Assembly (NCBI RefSeq): GCF_032884065.1
Contig: NW_027062665.1
Span: 819,001 to 883,000 of the forward strand
From: Artemia franciscana
Lineage: Eukaryota; Arthropoda; Branchiopoda; Anostraca; Artemiidae
Direction: 5' to 3'
Length of the DNA stretch: 64,000 bases
Position numbers and translations under genes: made by a program. Numbering within the stretch: position 1 is the stretch's first letter; each line of letters starts with the position of its first letter. The notes below the pieces were generated by a model that worked only from the letters and a program-made list of their open reading frames with translations, did not search any database and was not told the origin of the DNA. Positions 46,951-57,336 of the stretch are shown one piece after another.

Positions 46951-47255
46951 TTTAAGATCTATACTAAAAATTCCTCTTCACGTGCCAAGCTTGCTAAAGC
47001 TCAACAATTTATAATAAACCTCAAATTTTAAGTATCTGTTTTAAGGTTTCCGAATTACTTTAATCTATTGTTAAAATATTTCGAAATATTTATGCAATTC
47101 CCAGTTTTTACATTTTAGTTTGTTTTCTTTTATATATAGATAAGATATAATCTGGCGTAACAGACAGTGTAACAGACATAACGGACAGACAACTTATTTA
47201 TATATATATATATATTCTTGCAATTACCAGTTTTTGCTCTTTAAGTAATTTCATG
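46951..47255 (-). repeat. Helentron 5'-side segment
   Basis: TTCACGTGCCAAGCTTGCTA, AGTATCTGTTTTAAGGTTTC and the AGATAAGATATAATCTGGCG stretch recur at 51160-51440 (reverse) and 63560-63640. A short (TA)n run lies near 47200-47215. Confidence 0.55.
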
Positions 47256-47655
47256 TAATTTTTTTCCTAAAATTGAGGCTCTTAACGAATTATTTCAAAC
47301 TTCTAACCTATCTAGATCATTTTTAGGCTAAAATATCTGAGGATGCCAATTTTGCCGAAAAAATACTAAGTTGTTTTCACGAAAAAATAAAAACATACAC
47401 GATTATTCCTCAATTTTAAAGACAGTACAATTATATAGATAGTAATAATACTTGATTAAGAAAGCTAGTCCGATTTTTAACAACGATATGTACTAAGCTT
47501 CAAAGTTTTTTTTTCAATTTTTTAGGTTATTTAATTGATGTAATTCCTTGTTAAAAATAGATCCTACTTCTCGTTCTTTCCGTAAAAAACTATCATATTT
47601 CCCAACTATCAAATATATTGGACTACTTTCCAATATATTTACCACTAGCAAATAT
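47256..47655. repeat. AT-rich segment shared with 43.5 kb
   Basis: TTAACCTATCTAGATC-type text, the GATGCCAATTTTGCCGAAAA segment and AAGAAAGCTAGTCCGATTTT are diverged copies of 43520-43850. It precedes the ankyrin copy 5 block. Confidence 0.6.
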
Positions 47656-47997
47656 ATTGGATGATTTTGCAAATCCGAGCGTGATTAACAGTGACCTCTG
47701 AAAGAACCTCAACAGGCATGGCAGCCGTGACGTCGTAAAAGATAACAAACCGTGTATTGGTCCAATAAGAGATATACTTCCGCTGTTTACCAAGCCAAAT
47801 TAATCAAACACTTGGAAAACTATAGGTTCTATCACTATATTAGTTCTATGACTATCTACCTTGGTTCTACCGCCCTAGCAATGATGCATGGGCGGTTAAT
47901 AGATAGACATGTCTATTAACAAATGAACTAACCTCCTTTTTATGCAATCTTAATAAGGGCTTTTCTAATGCCAGACTTTTCTTCTCACTCAATTGGA
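47656..47997 (-). repeat. 3' flank of ankyrin/PHD copy 5
   Basis: Same sequence as 38575-38935, including TATGACTATCTACCTTGGTT and GATAGACATGTCTATTAACA. The latter contains a short palindrome (AGACATGTCT). Confidence 0.65.
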
Positions 47998-48770
47998 CTA
48001 TCTATCTTGGCTTTTTCTACAACTAGCCATGACTTGATGCCCAAAAGTATTCCATTTTAATTCAAAAATCTGCGGATCGTTGGATTTACTTGAATTTTCT
48101 TCATTAGAAATTAGGAAGGATTTTACAGCCTCGAGTGGTTGGACCACTTTAGGTTTATTATCGATGATTGACGACCAATTACGATCGGCAGCCATTTTAT
48201 TAGAGCACTGAACGCATACCCAATTAGGGCTTTTGAGGCAACCACTTTTTGTGATGCCAGCACAAGCTAGGTGCAACCAAGCAATGCACTTAAAACACTG
48301 GAATGACCCAACTCCACATTTTCTATAGCATTTTTGACAAGGATCTCCGTTGTAAATTAAGTATTTTTTCAAACAATTTGGTACATTTAACTCTTTAACG
48401 ATATCACTCATTTCTCTACTATTTATATTTGTCCAAATTAGATTCCTGCAATTTGATTTAAGTGAGCCGTCAGACTCCTTAGAAGCAAGTTTACACATTG
48501 TTGGATACTATTTATTGATTGGGGTAAATATTGGAAAATCATATTCTGAAGCGACAAATTTCTTAAAAATATTTTCCTATATTTATCTTTGACTTTTTTT
48601 TGTCGATTTGGAATTATAAAATACTTAATTTTTCAATAAATATTTAGCTATGGCTGAACTGGATTGGGAGTTATTCAAAGAAAAAAGAATGTTAGTCAAA
48701 GCTATTATCAAAGCTGTTTCGTTACTTGAAGTCAAACAATTTATATCAGCTCCTTTTGAAATTACATGAA
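47998..48770 (-). pseudogene. Ankyrin/PHD family, copy 5, truncated by a foldback element
   Basis: The open part 48498-47998 begins MCKLASKESDGSLKS and carries an intact-looking PHD finger: CQKCYRKCGVGSFQCFKC, WLHLAC, WVCVQCS. A longer tail follows (NKMAADRNWSSIIDNKP). Copies at 38988 and 57610 have TAG after ENS-x-x-NDP/NNP; this copy has CAG there and reads on through QIFELKWNTFGHQVM to a later stop. 48510-48770 holds ankyrin sequence in other frames. At about 48765 the gene stops abruptly at foldback sequence. It is a 5'-truncated pseudogene unless an exon was rewired. Confidence 0.75.
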
Positions 48771-49045
48771 AAAACTGTTTTTTTAAACTGAAAGTAAGGA
48801 GCGACATTAAAACTTAAAACGAACAGAAATTACTTTGTATATGAAATGGGTTGTCCCCTCCGCAATCCTTCGCTCTTTACGCTAAAATTTGACTCTTTGC
48901 CACAATTCTGCTTTTTAAAACAATTAAAAGCTTTAGCGTAAAGAGCGAGGGATTGTGGAGAGGACAACCCATTTCATATACGGATTAATTTCTGTTCGTT
49001 TTAAGTTTTAATGTCGCTCCTTACTTTCAGTTAAAAAAACTAGTT
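48770..49045. repeat. Foldback element interrupting ankyrin copy 5
   Basis: GTTTTTTTAAACTGAAAGTA with AAGGAGCGACATTAAAACTT at the left pairs with TTAATGTCGCTCCTTACTTT at the right. It is followed directly by a family A copy, the same arrangement as 17050-18715. Confidence 0.8.
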
Positions 49046-50265
49046 TTTTTTATGTAATTTCTGAACGTTTTTGAATTAATACATGTTTGATTTTGGCTCT
49101 CCACACATAAATTATTAAAATGAAACTTGCATATTAATTCCTTTTTTGGCTAAATGGCTTTCTCTTAGTTTTGATCAGACGATTTTGAGAAATAAGGGGT
49201 GGGGAAAGCCTAGTTGCCCTGCAATTTTTCGGTTACATAAAAAGGCAACCATAAATTTTAATTTTTAACGAATGTTTTTATTAGTAAAAAATATACGTAA
49301 CTTAAGAATTAGCTTACGTAACAAACTTTTATATTCTTAAATTTTTATTATGTATATGAGGGGGTTTGTCCCCTCGTTAATACCTCGCTCTTTACACTAA
49401 ATCTTAAGTTTTGTCCCAATTCTTTAAGAATGACCACTGAATCCGAATGGCCGTAGAATAAATAGTTGAAATTACTAAAAATACTATAGCATAAAGAGCG
49501 AGGTATTTATCTCCTCCTAAATACCTCGCTCTTTATGCTAAAGTATTTTTAGAACCCCTCATATGTGTAATAATCTCTGTTCGTTTTAAGTTTCAATGCT
49601 ACTCCTTACTTTCAATTGAAAAAACTTTTCCATGTTTATTTTTTCATTTTTTTTTTATAGTAATTTTAGATAATTCTGCGCCCTTTTCATTGAATTTCTG
49701 TTCCCCCATGACATATTTCTCTATGGAAAGATCCTACCACATATTCCCCTCAACCCCACCCCTGAAACAAAAAAAAACCTGAAAACGCTGTACACTTCCC
49801 AATAACCATTATTATATGTAAACACTGGCCGAAGTTTGTAACTTGCAGCCCCTCCCCCAGGAACTGTGGGAGAGTAAGTCATTCCCAAAGACATAGTTAT
49901 TATGGTTTTCGACTATGCAGAACAAAATGGCTATCTCAAAATTTTGATCCGTTGACTTTGGAGAAAAAATGAGCGTGGGAGGGGGCCTAGGTGCCCTCCA
50001 ATTTTTTTGGTCACTTAAAAAGGGCACTAGAACTTTTCATTTCCGTTATAATGAGCCCTCTTGCGACATTTTAGGACCACTTGGTCGATACGATAACCCC
50101 TGGGGAAAAGAAAAAAAAAAAAAAAAAAAACAAACAAACAAATAAACCCGCACCCGTGATTTGTCTTCTGGCAAAAAATACGAAATTCCACATTTTTTGT
50201 AGATAGGAGCTTGAAACTTCTACAATAGGGTTCTCTGGTACGCTGAATCTGATGGTGTGAACAGT
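49046..50265 (-). repeat. Family A repeat, inverted copy
   Basis: Parallels 17317-18480, including the near-perfect hairpin at 49476-49553 and the GTGCCCTCCAATTTTTTTGG segment. It ends early (near CTGATGGTGTGA) where an A-rich low-complexity tract begins, so the palindromic terminus is missing. Confidence 0.75.
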
Positions 50266-50790
50266 AAAAACTAAAAAACTAAAAAAAGAAGACTAAAAAA
50301 TAACTAAAAAAGAAAAGAAAAAAAATTAGAAAAAAAACTAAAAAATGAAGAAAAAGCAAACTTAAAAAAAGAAGAAAAAATAAAAATAAAGAAGAAAAAG
50401 AAAACTAAAAAAAAGAAGTAAAAACTAATATACTATAAAAAACTAAAAAACAAAAAAAGAAAATAAACTGAAAAAGAAAAAAAGGAAAAAAAGAAGAAAC
50501 TGAAAAAAGAAAAAAAGAAAAAATGAAAACTAAAAAAAGAAAAACTAAAAAAGAAAAAAAACTAAAAAAAGTAAAAACTAAAATACTAAAATGAGTAAGA
50601 TAATTAAAAAAAGAAAAAGAAAAAAAGTAAAAAAGTAAAAACTAAAAAAAAGAAAAAACTAAAAGTTAATTAAAAAAGAAAAAAAAAACTAAAAAAGAAC
50701 AAAAAAATGAAAAAGAAAAAAATACAAAAAATACAAAAACTAAAAAAAGAAAAAAGGAAAAAAAGGAAAAAAAAGATAAAACACAGCTCA
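50266..50790. repeat. A-rich low-complexity tract
   Basis: Irregular AAAAAAGAAAA and AAAAACTAAAA units. The same kind of sequence recurs at 52740-54330 and, as its complement, at 46480-46640 and 63040-64000. It accompanies helentron ends. Confidence 0.8.
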
Positions 50791-50975
50791 ATGGAAATCA
50801 TTTAAAAAATTAAAAAAATACTGGTTTCAGCTCTTTTCCATTTTCTCTACCACTCTATATTAATCAAGTATTCAATAATACAGTATGGGTTAACAGTTAT
50901 TTCTATTACTGTTTCGCAGTACATTTCTATAAAAATATACTTTTTGTTCGTCTGTTACACTATTTACAATCTTCT
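50791..50975. other. Spacer
   Basis: Short unique-looking stretch between low-complexity and (TA)n; nothing recognised. Confidence 0.3.
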
Positions 50976-50976
50976 A

Positions 50977-51456
<480 letters not shown>

Positions 51457-51717
51457 ATGAACATTGACAAATTAAAAAACACTGAAAAAGATAGAATGTT
51501 ACCAAATCCTACAACAGAAGAAACAGCCGAGGAAGCTGCTCAAAGAGTTAATGCCAAGAGGCTTGCAGCAAAAGAACACAAAACCGCGCAATTAGATGAA
51601 GATCAACCTGGACAGCGAGAGTCAAAACGTATCAAAACTGAAAATGATAGCGATGATGATTGGGTTTGGGATTTTGACTTGGACAAGGTCATCAATGCCT
51701 ACCAGATTTTAGTTTAA
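51457..51717 (+). CDS. Small acidic helentron-associated protein, second copy
   Basis: 86 codons from the ATG at 51457: MNIDKLKNTEKDRM, one Ala/Glu motif (TEETAEEAAQRVNAKRL), a RESKRIKTEND patch, the SDDDWVWDFDLDKVI acidic-aromatic tail, and the end AYQILV. It aligns with 46639-46950 through the middle and tail; the N-terminal repeat is single here and the last residues differ. A duplicated helentron 5' segment follows (51720-51960). No known domain is recognised. Confidence 0.5.
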   Translation: MNIDKLKNTEKDRMLPNPTTEETAEEAAQRVNAKRLAAKEHKTAQLDEDQPGQRESKRIKTENDSDDDWVWDFDLDKVINAYQILV

Positions 51718-51960
51718 TAAAACAAAGGTTCGGCGATATGTATTTACGTCTGAAAAATAAAGAAGAAAAAGAAAACTGGAACTAAAAATGTAAAAACTGG
51801 GAATTGCATAAATATTTCAAAATATTTTGACAATAGATTAAAGTAATTCGAAAACCTTAAAACAGATACTTAAAATTTTGAGGTTTATTATAAATTGTTG
51901 AGCTTTAGCATGCTTGGCATGTGAAGATTTTTCCAACTGTCAATGTTAGAATGAACATTG
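51718..51960 (+). repeat. Repeat of the helentron 5' segment
   Basis: GGTTCGGCGATATGTATTTA, AATTGCATAAATATTTCAAA and AACTGTCAATGTTAGAATGA repeat the text of 51240-51460 immediately downstream of the reading frame, so the frame is flanked by direct repeats of about 200 bp. Confidence 0.65.
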
Positions 51961-52016
51961 ACCGACAGAATTTGCAATTGCTATATGTCACTTGGTTAAT
52001 ACCAAGTGCCATAAAA
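51961..52016 (+). mobile_element. Isolated 3' end of the HINE-like element
   Basis: ACCGACAGAATTTGCAATTG, then the CACTTGGT-TAAT-ACCAAGTG hairpin and CCATAAAAA, match 28965-29033. Only the last ~55 bp are present. Confidence 0.8.
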
Positions 52017-52074
52017 AGGTAAAAAACTAAAAAGAAAAAAAACTACAAAAATTAAAACTAAAACAGAAACTATA

Positions 52075-52076
<2 letters not shown>

Positions 52077-52137
<61 letters not shown>
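52077..52137. repeat. (TA)n array
   Basis: TA repeat with one phase slip (TATAATATA), immediately before a helentron 5' end. Confidence 0.9.
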
Positions 52138-52745
52138 AATAAGTTGTATGTCTGTTGACTGACGTCATGTTTGTAGGTCGACTGACGTCATTATGAGGAT
52201 TGAGCATTATTCCGTCATGAAGTTGTTTGTCGACTGACGTCATGTTTGTCGACTGACGAAATTACAGACCGGGACACAAATGACGACCGGGAAACAGGGA
52301 ATATAAATGACGAACGGGACACTCAAAGGGAAATTACAGACTGGGACACCGGGACACACATAAAGACCGGGACACAGGGAATATAAATGACGACCTGGAC
52401 ACAGGGACACAGCTACAACAGGGACGCCGGGGGGACAGGGGGATATATAAATGACGACCGGGACACAGGGAATGTTCGATTAGCAATCACCATCAACAAA
52501 GCTCAAGGACAATCATTAGAATAATGAGGTATAAATCTGAATACAGATTGTTTTCCCCATGGACAATTATATGTTGCATGTTCAAGAGTCGGTAAACCTG
52601 ACAATCTATTTATATGCACAGACAATGGGACAGCGAAGAATGTTGTATATTCAAAAGTTTTACGTAGTTAAAAACATATATATATCTATCTATATTCACA
52701 GGTGGTACACAGGGACACAACTACAATGGCACTTAACTAATATGG
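52138..52745 (+). mobile_element. Helentron with CRE-type sites and helicase tail (H3)
   Basis: Begins AAATAAGTTGTATGTCTGTT after (TA)n. Three TGACGTCA octamers follow (52160-52167, 52183-52190, 52235-52242), then the 18/27-bp minisatellite (52260-52470) and the helicase tail at about 52468-52668 (VRLAITINKAQGQSLE, then stops TAATGA, then GLYVACSRVGKP after a frame slip). It breaks off after GGCGCGAAAAAAGC into A-rich DNA, so the terminal hairpin is missing. Confidence 0.7.
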
Positions 52746-52919
52746 CGCGAAAAAAGCTAAAAAAAGATAAAACCTAACAAGAAAAAACTTGAAAAAAAAG
52801 CAAAAAAATAAAAAAGGTAAAAAACTAAAAAGAAAAAAAAGCAAAAAAAAATAAAAAAAACCCTGCAAAACTAAAAAAAAAAAGAAAAACTAAGAAAGAA
52901 ACTATATCTATATCTATAT
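52746..52919. repeat. A-rich low-complexity tract
   Basis: AAAAAACTAAAAAG-type sequence ending in TATATCTATATATATA, the usual context before a helentron 5' end. Confidence 0.75.
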
Positions 52920-53275
52920 ATATAAAAATAAGTTGTTTGTAGGCTTGTTTGTTTCTTTGTGGGTTTGCATATGACGTCATTATAAGTATATAAGGCTTTG
53001 TATATGACGTCATTATAAGATGACACTACAGACCGGGACACTGGGACACAAATGACGACCGGGACACAGGGAATATAAAACTACAACGGGGACGCCGGGG
53101 GGCACAAGGGGATATATAAATGACGACGGGGACACATCTATCTATATTCACAGGTGGGACACAGGGACACAACTACAATGGCGCGTAACGACTTACACAC
53201 GCGGGGGTGTTGGGGGCGCAAAGCGCCCCCACTAACTAGGTATTGGGTGGCGCGAAGCGCCACTCCAACAGCTAT
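52920..53275 (+). mobile_element. Short helentron without helicase (H4)
   Basis: 5' end ATAAAAATAAGTTGTTTGTA; TGACGTCA at 52972-52979 and 53005-53012 with TATAAGTATATAAGG between; minisatellite; then the 3' part (ACAACTACAATGGCGCGTAA, GGGGGCGCAAAGCGCCCCCA, and the hairpin GGGTGGCGCGAAGCGCCACTC). It ends CAACAGCTA. About 355 bp, a likely non-autonomous deletion derivative. Confidence 0.75.
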
Positions 53276-54329
53276 AAAAATAAGAAAACTGAAAGAAGAA
53301 AAAAGGTAAAAAACTAAAAAGAAAAAAAACTAAAAAATTAAAAGAGAAAAAACCTAAAAAGAAAAAACTTAAAAAAAATAAAAAAGGTAAAAAACTAAAA
53401 AGAAATAACTAAAAAAAGCTAAAAAACTAAAAAAAAAGAAAAAACTAAAAAAGGAAAAAATTAAAAAAGAAGAGAAAACATTTACATATATATAAATAAA
53501 AAAAAACAAAAAACTAAAAGAAAAGAAAAAAACTAAAAAAGAAAAAAATTAGAAAAAGAAAAAACTAAATAAAGAAAAAACCTAAAAAGAAAAAGAACTA
53601 AAAAAAAATGTGTGTTTGTTTGTCATATGACGCATATGACGTCTGAAAAATAAAGAAGAAAAACAAAACTAAAAAAAAAGAAAAAAAAGATAAAGTTTAA
53701 AAACCAAAAAGAAAAAAAAACTAAAAAGAAAAAAAAACTAAAAAACTAAAAGAGCTAAAAAAATCTAAAAAACTAAAAAAAAAGAAAAAAACAAAAAAAA
53801 GGAAAAAGCTAAAGAAAAAAAAACCTAAAAAGAAGAAAATCAAAAAAAAAACTGTATGTTTGCATATGACGTCTTAAAAAAAAGAAAAATCTAAAAAGAA
53901 AAAAAAAAGAAAAAAATAAAAAAAATAAAAAAGGTAAAAAACTAAAAAGAAAAAAAGCTAAAAAAAACTTAAAAGCTACAAAACTAAAAAATAGAAAAAA
54001 GTAAAAAAGAAAAAAAAATTAAAGCATGTTTGTGTTTTTTATGTTTGAGGGTTTGCATATGACATCTGAAAAATAAAGAAGAAAATGAAAACTATTAAAG
54101 AAGACAAAGGTAAAAAACTAAAAAAAAGAAAAATAAAATAAAAAAAGGTAAAAAACTAAAAAATAAAAAAAGAAAAAAAGAAAAACTACTAAAAAAGAAA
54201 AAACTAAAAAAAAAGAAAACAAATCAATAAAAAGAAGAAACTAAAAAAAGAAAAACTAAAAAAGAAAAAAACTAAGAAAAGAAAAAACTAAAAAAGAAAA
54301 AAACTGAAAAAGAAACTATATCTATATAT
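53276..54329. repeat. A-rich low-complexity tract with helentron scraps
   Basis: AAAAGAAAAAACTAAAA throughout. TTTGCATATGACGTCTGAAA or TTTGCATATGACATCTGAAA scraps at about 53625, 53858 and 54055 are remnants of the 5' segment. Confidence 0.75.
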
Positions 54330-54880
54330 ATAAAAATAAGTTGTATATATGTGTTTGTTTGTTTGTGGGTTTGCATATGGCGTCATTATAAGTAAATAAG
54401 GCTTTGTATATGACGTCATTAGAAGATGACACTACAGACCGGGATACCGGGACACAAATGACGACCGGGACACAAGGAATATAAATCACGACCGGGACAC
54501 TCAAAGGAAATTACAGACCGGGACACAAATGACAACCGGGAAACCGGGACAGAGGGAATATAAATGACGACCAGGACACTCAAAGAGAAATTACAGACTG
54601 GGATACCGGGACACAAATGACGACCGGGACACAGGGAATATAAATGACGACCAGAACACAGGGACTCAACTACAACGGGGACGCTGGGTGGCACAGGGGG
54701 ATATATAAATGACAGGGACACAGAGAATGTTCGATCAGCAATCACCATGAACAAAGCTCAAGGGCAATCGTTAGAAAAATGCGGTATAGATCTTAATACG
54801 GATTGTTTTTCCATGGACAATTATATGTTGCATGTTCAAGAGTCGGTAAACCCGACAATCTATTTTTATGGACAGACAGA
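54330..54880 (+). mobile_element. Helentron fragment with helicase tail (H5)
   Basis: 5' end AAAAATAAGTTGTATATATG, CRE-type site at 54411-54418, minisatellite 54430-54720, helicase tail 54728-54870 (INKAQGQSLEKCGIDLNTDC, then a frame slip and VACSRVGKPDNLFLW-like text). It is cut at ATGGACAGACAGAAAAAAC without a 3' end. Confidence 0.7.
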
Positions 54881-55184
54881 AAAAACTAAAAAAAAGAAAC
54901 AACTAAAAAAAACTGGGAATCGCACAAATATTTCAATATATTTTGACAATAGATTAAAGTAATTCGAAAACCTTAAAACAGATACCCCAAATTTTGAGGT
55001 TTAATATAAATTGTTGGAGCTTTAGCATGCTTTGCACGTAAAGATTTTTCCAAGTGTCAATGTTAGAATGAACATTGACAAATTGAAGAAAACAAATCAA
55101 TAAAAAGAAGAAACTAAAAAAAAGGAAAAAATAAAATAGAAAAAAAAACTAAAGAAGAAACTGTATCTATAAATATAAAAATAA
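54881..55184. repeat. Helentron 5'-side segment and A-rich DNA
   Basis: GGGAATCGCACAAATATTTC, AAAACAGATACCCCAAATTT and AAGTGTCAATGTTAGAATGA are the recurring 5'-side text. The acidic reading frame that should follow GAACATTGACAAATTG is missing. Confidence 0.6.
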
Positions 55185-55870
55185 GTTGTATATATGCATG
55201 TTTGTTTGTTTGTGGGTTTGCATTTGACGTCATTATAAGTATATAAGGCTTTGTATATGACGTCATTATAAGATGACACTACAGACCGGGACACAGGGAA
55301 TATAAATGACGACCGGGACACTCAAAGAGAAATTACAGACCGGGACACCGGGACACAAATGACGACCGGGACAGAGGGAATATAAATGACGACCGGGACA
55401 CTCAAAGAGAGATTACAGACTGGGATACCGGGACACAAATGACGACCGGGACACAGGGAATATAAATGACGACCAGGACACAGGGATACAACTACAACGG
55501 GGACGCCGGGGGCACAGGGGGATATATAAATGACGACGGGGACACAGGGAATGTTCGATTAGCAATCACCATCAACAAAGCTCAAGGGCAATCGTTAGAA
55601 AAATGCGGTATAGATCTGAATACGGATTGTTTTCCCATGGACAATTATTATGTTGCATGTTCAAGAGTTGGTAAACCTGACAATCTATTTATATGGACAG
55701 ACAATGGGACAGCAAAGAATGTTGTATATTTGCATGTTTTATGTAGTTATATAAATATATATATTCACAGGTGGGAGACAGGGACACAACTACAATGGCG
55801 CGTAACTAATATGGCGCGTAACGACTTACGCGCGCGGGGGGGCTTGGGGGGAGCGCGAAGCGCCCCAATA
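55185..55870 (+). mobile_element. Helentron with the best-preserved helicase tail (H6)
   Basis: 5' end AAAATAAGTTGTATATATGC; CRE-type sites at 55225-55232 and 55258-55265; minisatellite 55285-55500. The helicase tail (about 55548-55735) is open: NVRLAITINKAQGQSLEKC, then GIDLNTDCFPMDNYYVACS, RVGKPDNLFIWTDNGTAKN. It holds the last conserved motifs of a PIF1/RecD-type helicase (QGQS-L, VA-SRV). The GC-rich 3' part begins but joins A-rich DNA at 55865, so the final hairpin is lost. Confidence 0.75.
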
Positions 55871-55879
55871 AAAAAAAAC

Positions 55880-56415
55880 TAAAAAGAAAACCGGGACACA
55901 AATGACGACCGGGACACAGGGAATATAAATGACGACCGGGACACAGGGACACATCATTAGAATAATGAGGTATAGATCTGAATACTGATTGTTTTTCCCA
56001 TGGACAATTATATGTTGCATGTTCAAGAGTCAGTAGACCTGACAATCTATTTATATGCACAGACAATGGGACAGCGAAGAATGTTGTATATTCGCATGTA
56101 AGATTGTTTCTTTCCAAAACCAATTTTCTTTGTATCTAACATTGCTGTATTCACCAATTACTGTATTTGGGTCGGCTCCATTTATATGCACAGACAATGG
56201 GACAGCGAAGAATGTTGTATATTCGCATGTTTTACGTAGTTAAAAACATATATTTATATCTATCTCTATTCACAGGTGGGACACAGGGACACAACTACAA
56301 TGGCGCGTAACTAATATGGCGCGTAACGACTTACGCGCACGGGGGGGCTTGGGGGGGGCGCGAAGCGCCCCACCAACTAGGTGTTGGGGTGGCGCGAAGC
56401 GCCACCCCAACAGCT
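55880..56415 (+). mobile_element. Helentron 3' end containing a captured ankyrin fragment (H6b)
   Basis: A short minisatellite leads into a helicase tail with TAATGA stops (55955-56099). This is interrupted by ankyrin sequence, and the last 50 bp of helicase text are then repeated before the normal 3' region. The 3' end is complete: GGCGCGAAGCGCCCCACC, TAGGTGTTGGGGTGGCGCGA and AGCGCCACCCCAACAGCTAG, then (TA)n. Confidence 0.8.
56094..56182 (-). pseudogene. Captured 89-bp fragment of the ankyrin gene
   Basis: Identical over 89 bp to 60982-61070, antisense to the element and encoding (minus strand) the stretch between the first two ankyrin repeats of the copy 4/7 type. It is flanked by exact 50-bp direct repeats of helentron sequence (56050-56099 and 56181-56230). 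GCATGT is shared by both sources at the left joint and a few bases at the right joint. At two positions where 44.55-44.64 kb differs from 60.98-61.07 kb, it has the latter's bases. Confidence 0.9.
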
Positions 56416-56416
56416 A

Positions 56417-56489
<73 letters not shown>
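56417..56489. repeat. (TA)n array
   Basis: TA repeat between the 3' end of one helentron (AACAGCTAG) and the 5' start of the next (GATAAACAAGTTGTATGCAT). Confidence 0.95.
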
Positions 56490-56491
<2 letters not shown>

Positions 56492-57078
56492 TAAACAAGT
56501 TGTATGCATGTTTTTTTTTGTAAAAAGAGGATTTGAATATGACGTCATTATACGTATATAAGGCTTTGCATATGACGGCATTATAAGATGAAGTTACAGA
56601 CTGGGACACAGGGAATATAAATGATGACCGGGACACTCAAAGAGAAATTAGAGACCGGGACACAAATGACGACCGGGACGAGGGAATATAAATAGCGACC
56701 GGGACACTCAAAGAGAAATTACAGACCGGGACACAAATGACGACCGGGACACAGGGAATATAAATGACGACCAGGACACAGGGACACAACTACAACAGGG
56801 ACGCCGGGGGGGGGCACAGGGGGGATATATAAATGACGACGGGGACACAGGGACAAAGCTCAAGGGCAATCGATAGAAAAATGCGGTATAGATCTGAATA
56901 CGGATTGTTGTTCCCATGGACAATGTTGCATGTTCAAGAGTCGGTAAGCCTGACAATCTATTGCAAAACTACAATGGCGCGTAACTAATACGGCACATAA
57001 CGACTTACGCGCGCGGGGGGGGAGTGCCCCCACCAACTAGGTGTTGGTGTGGCGCGAAGCGCCAAAGCAACAGCTAGT
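56490..57078 (+). mobile_element. Helentron with shortened helicase tail (H7)
   Basis: 5' end ATAAACAAGTTGTATGCATG; TGACGTCA at 56540-56547; minisatellite 56590-56855; a helicase scrap 56857-56962 (AQGQSIEKCGIDLNTDC, then CSRVGKPDNLL); and a complete 3' end with GTGTTGGTGTGGCGCGAAGC and AACAGCTAG. The helicase tail is cut at both sides. Confidence 0.75.
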
Positions 57079-57336
57079 TCAATATAAATGTTCGCGGGTC
57101 AAAGAAAAAGTACCACTAATCCTATAATGGCACCAAAAAGAGCACATTAGGAGGAAACACCAGAGAAACGCAAAACGAGGCTTGCAGCTCAAAGAGAAAG
57201 GGCAAGATTAGCAATGTCCAATTTACGTCAACGAATGCGTGTCGAAGAACCACCAGAGCAACGTGAAACCAGAGTTGCAGTTGAAAGAGAAAGTAAAAAA
57301 AGAAGGCGTGTCGAGGATTCACTAGAGCAACGCGAA
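57079..57336 (+). pseudogene. N-terminal charged-repeat region of a Helitron-type protein
   Basis: From an ATG at 57127 the frame gives MAPKRAH, a TAG stop (57148-57150), then EETPEKRKTRLAAQRERARL, VEEPPEQRETRVAVERES and VEDSLEQRETK. These Glu/Arg-rich TPE-x-R-x-x-R units are typical of the N-terminal part of Helitron Rep/helicase or companion reading frames. The frame is interrupted at about 57337 by ankyrin-family 3' flank. A broken 5' fragment of an autonomous element is the best reading. Confidence 0.55.

Noticed and set aside
54322..54754. Val/Pro/Cys/Ser-rich minus-strand frames in the minisatellite
   Set aside because: The unit lengths are multiples of three, so several frames stay open by default; the element's helicase lies on the opposite strand.
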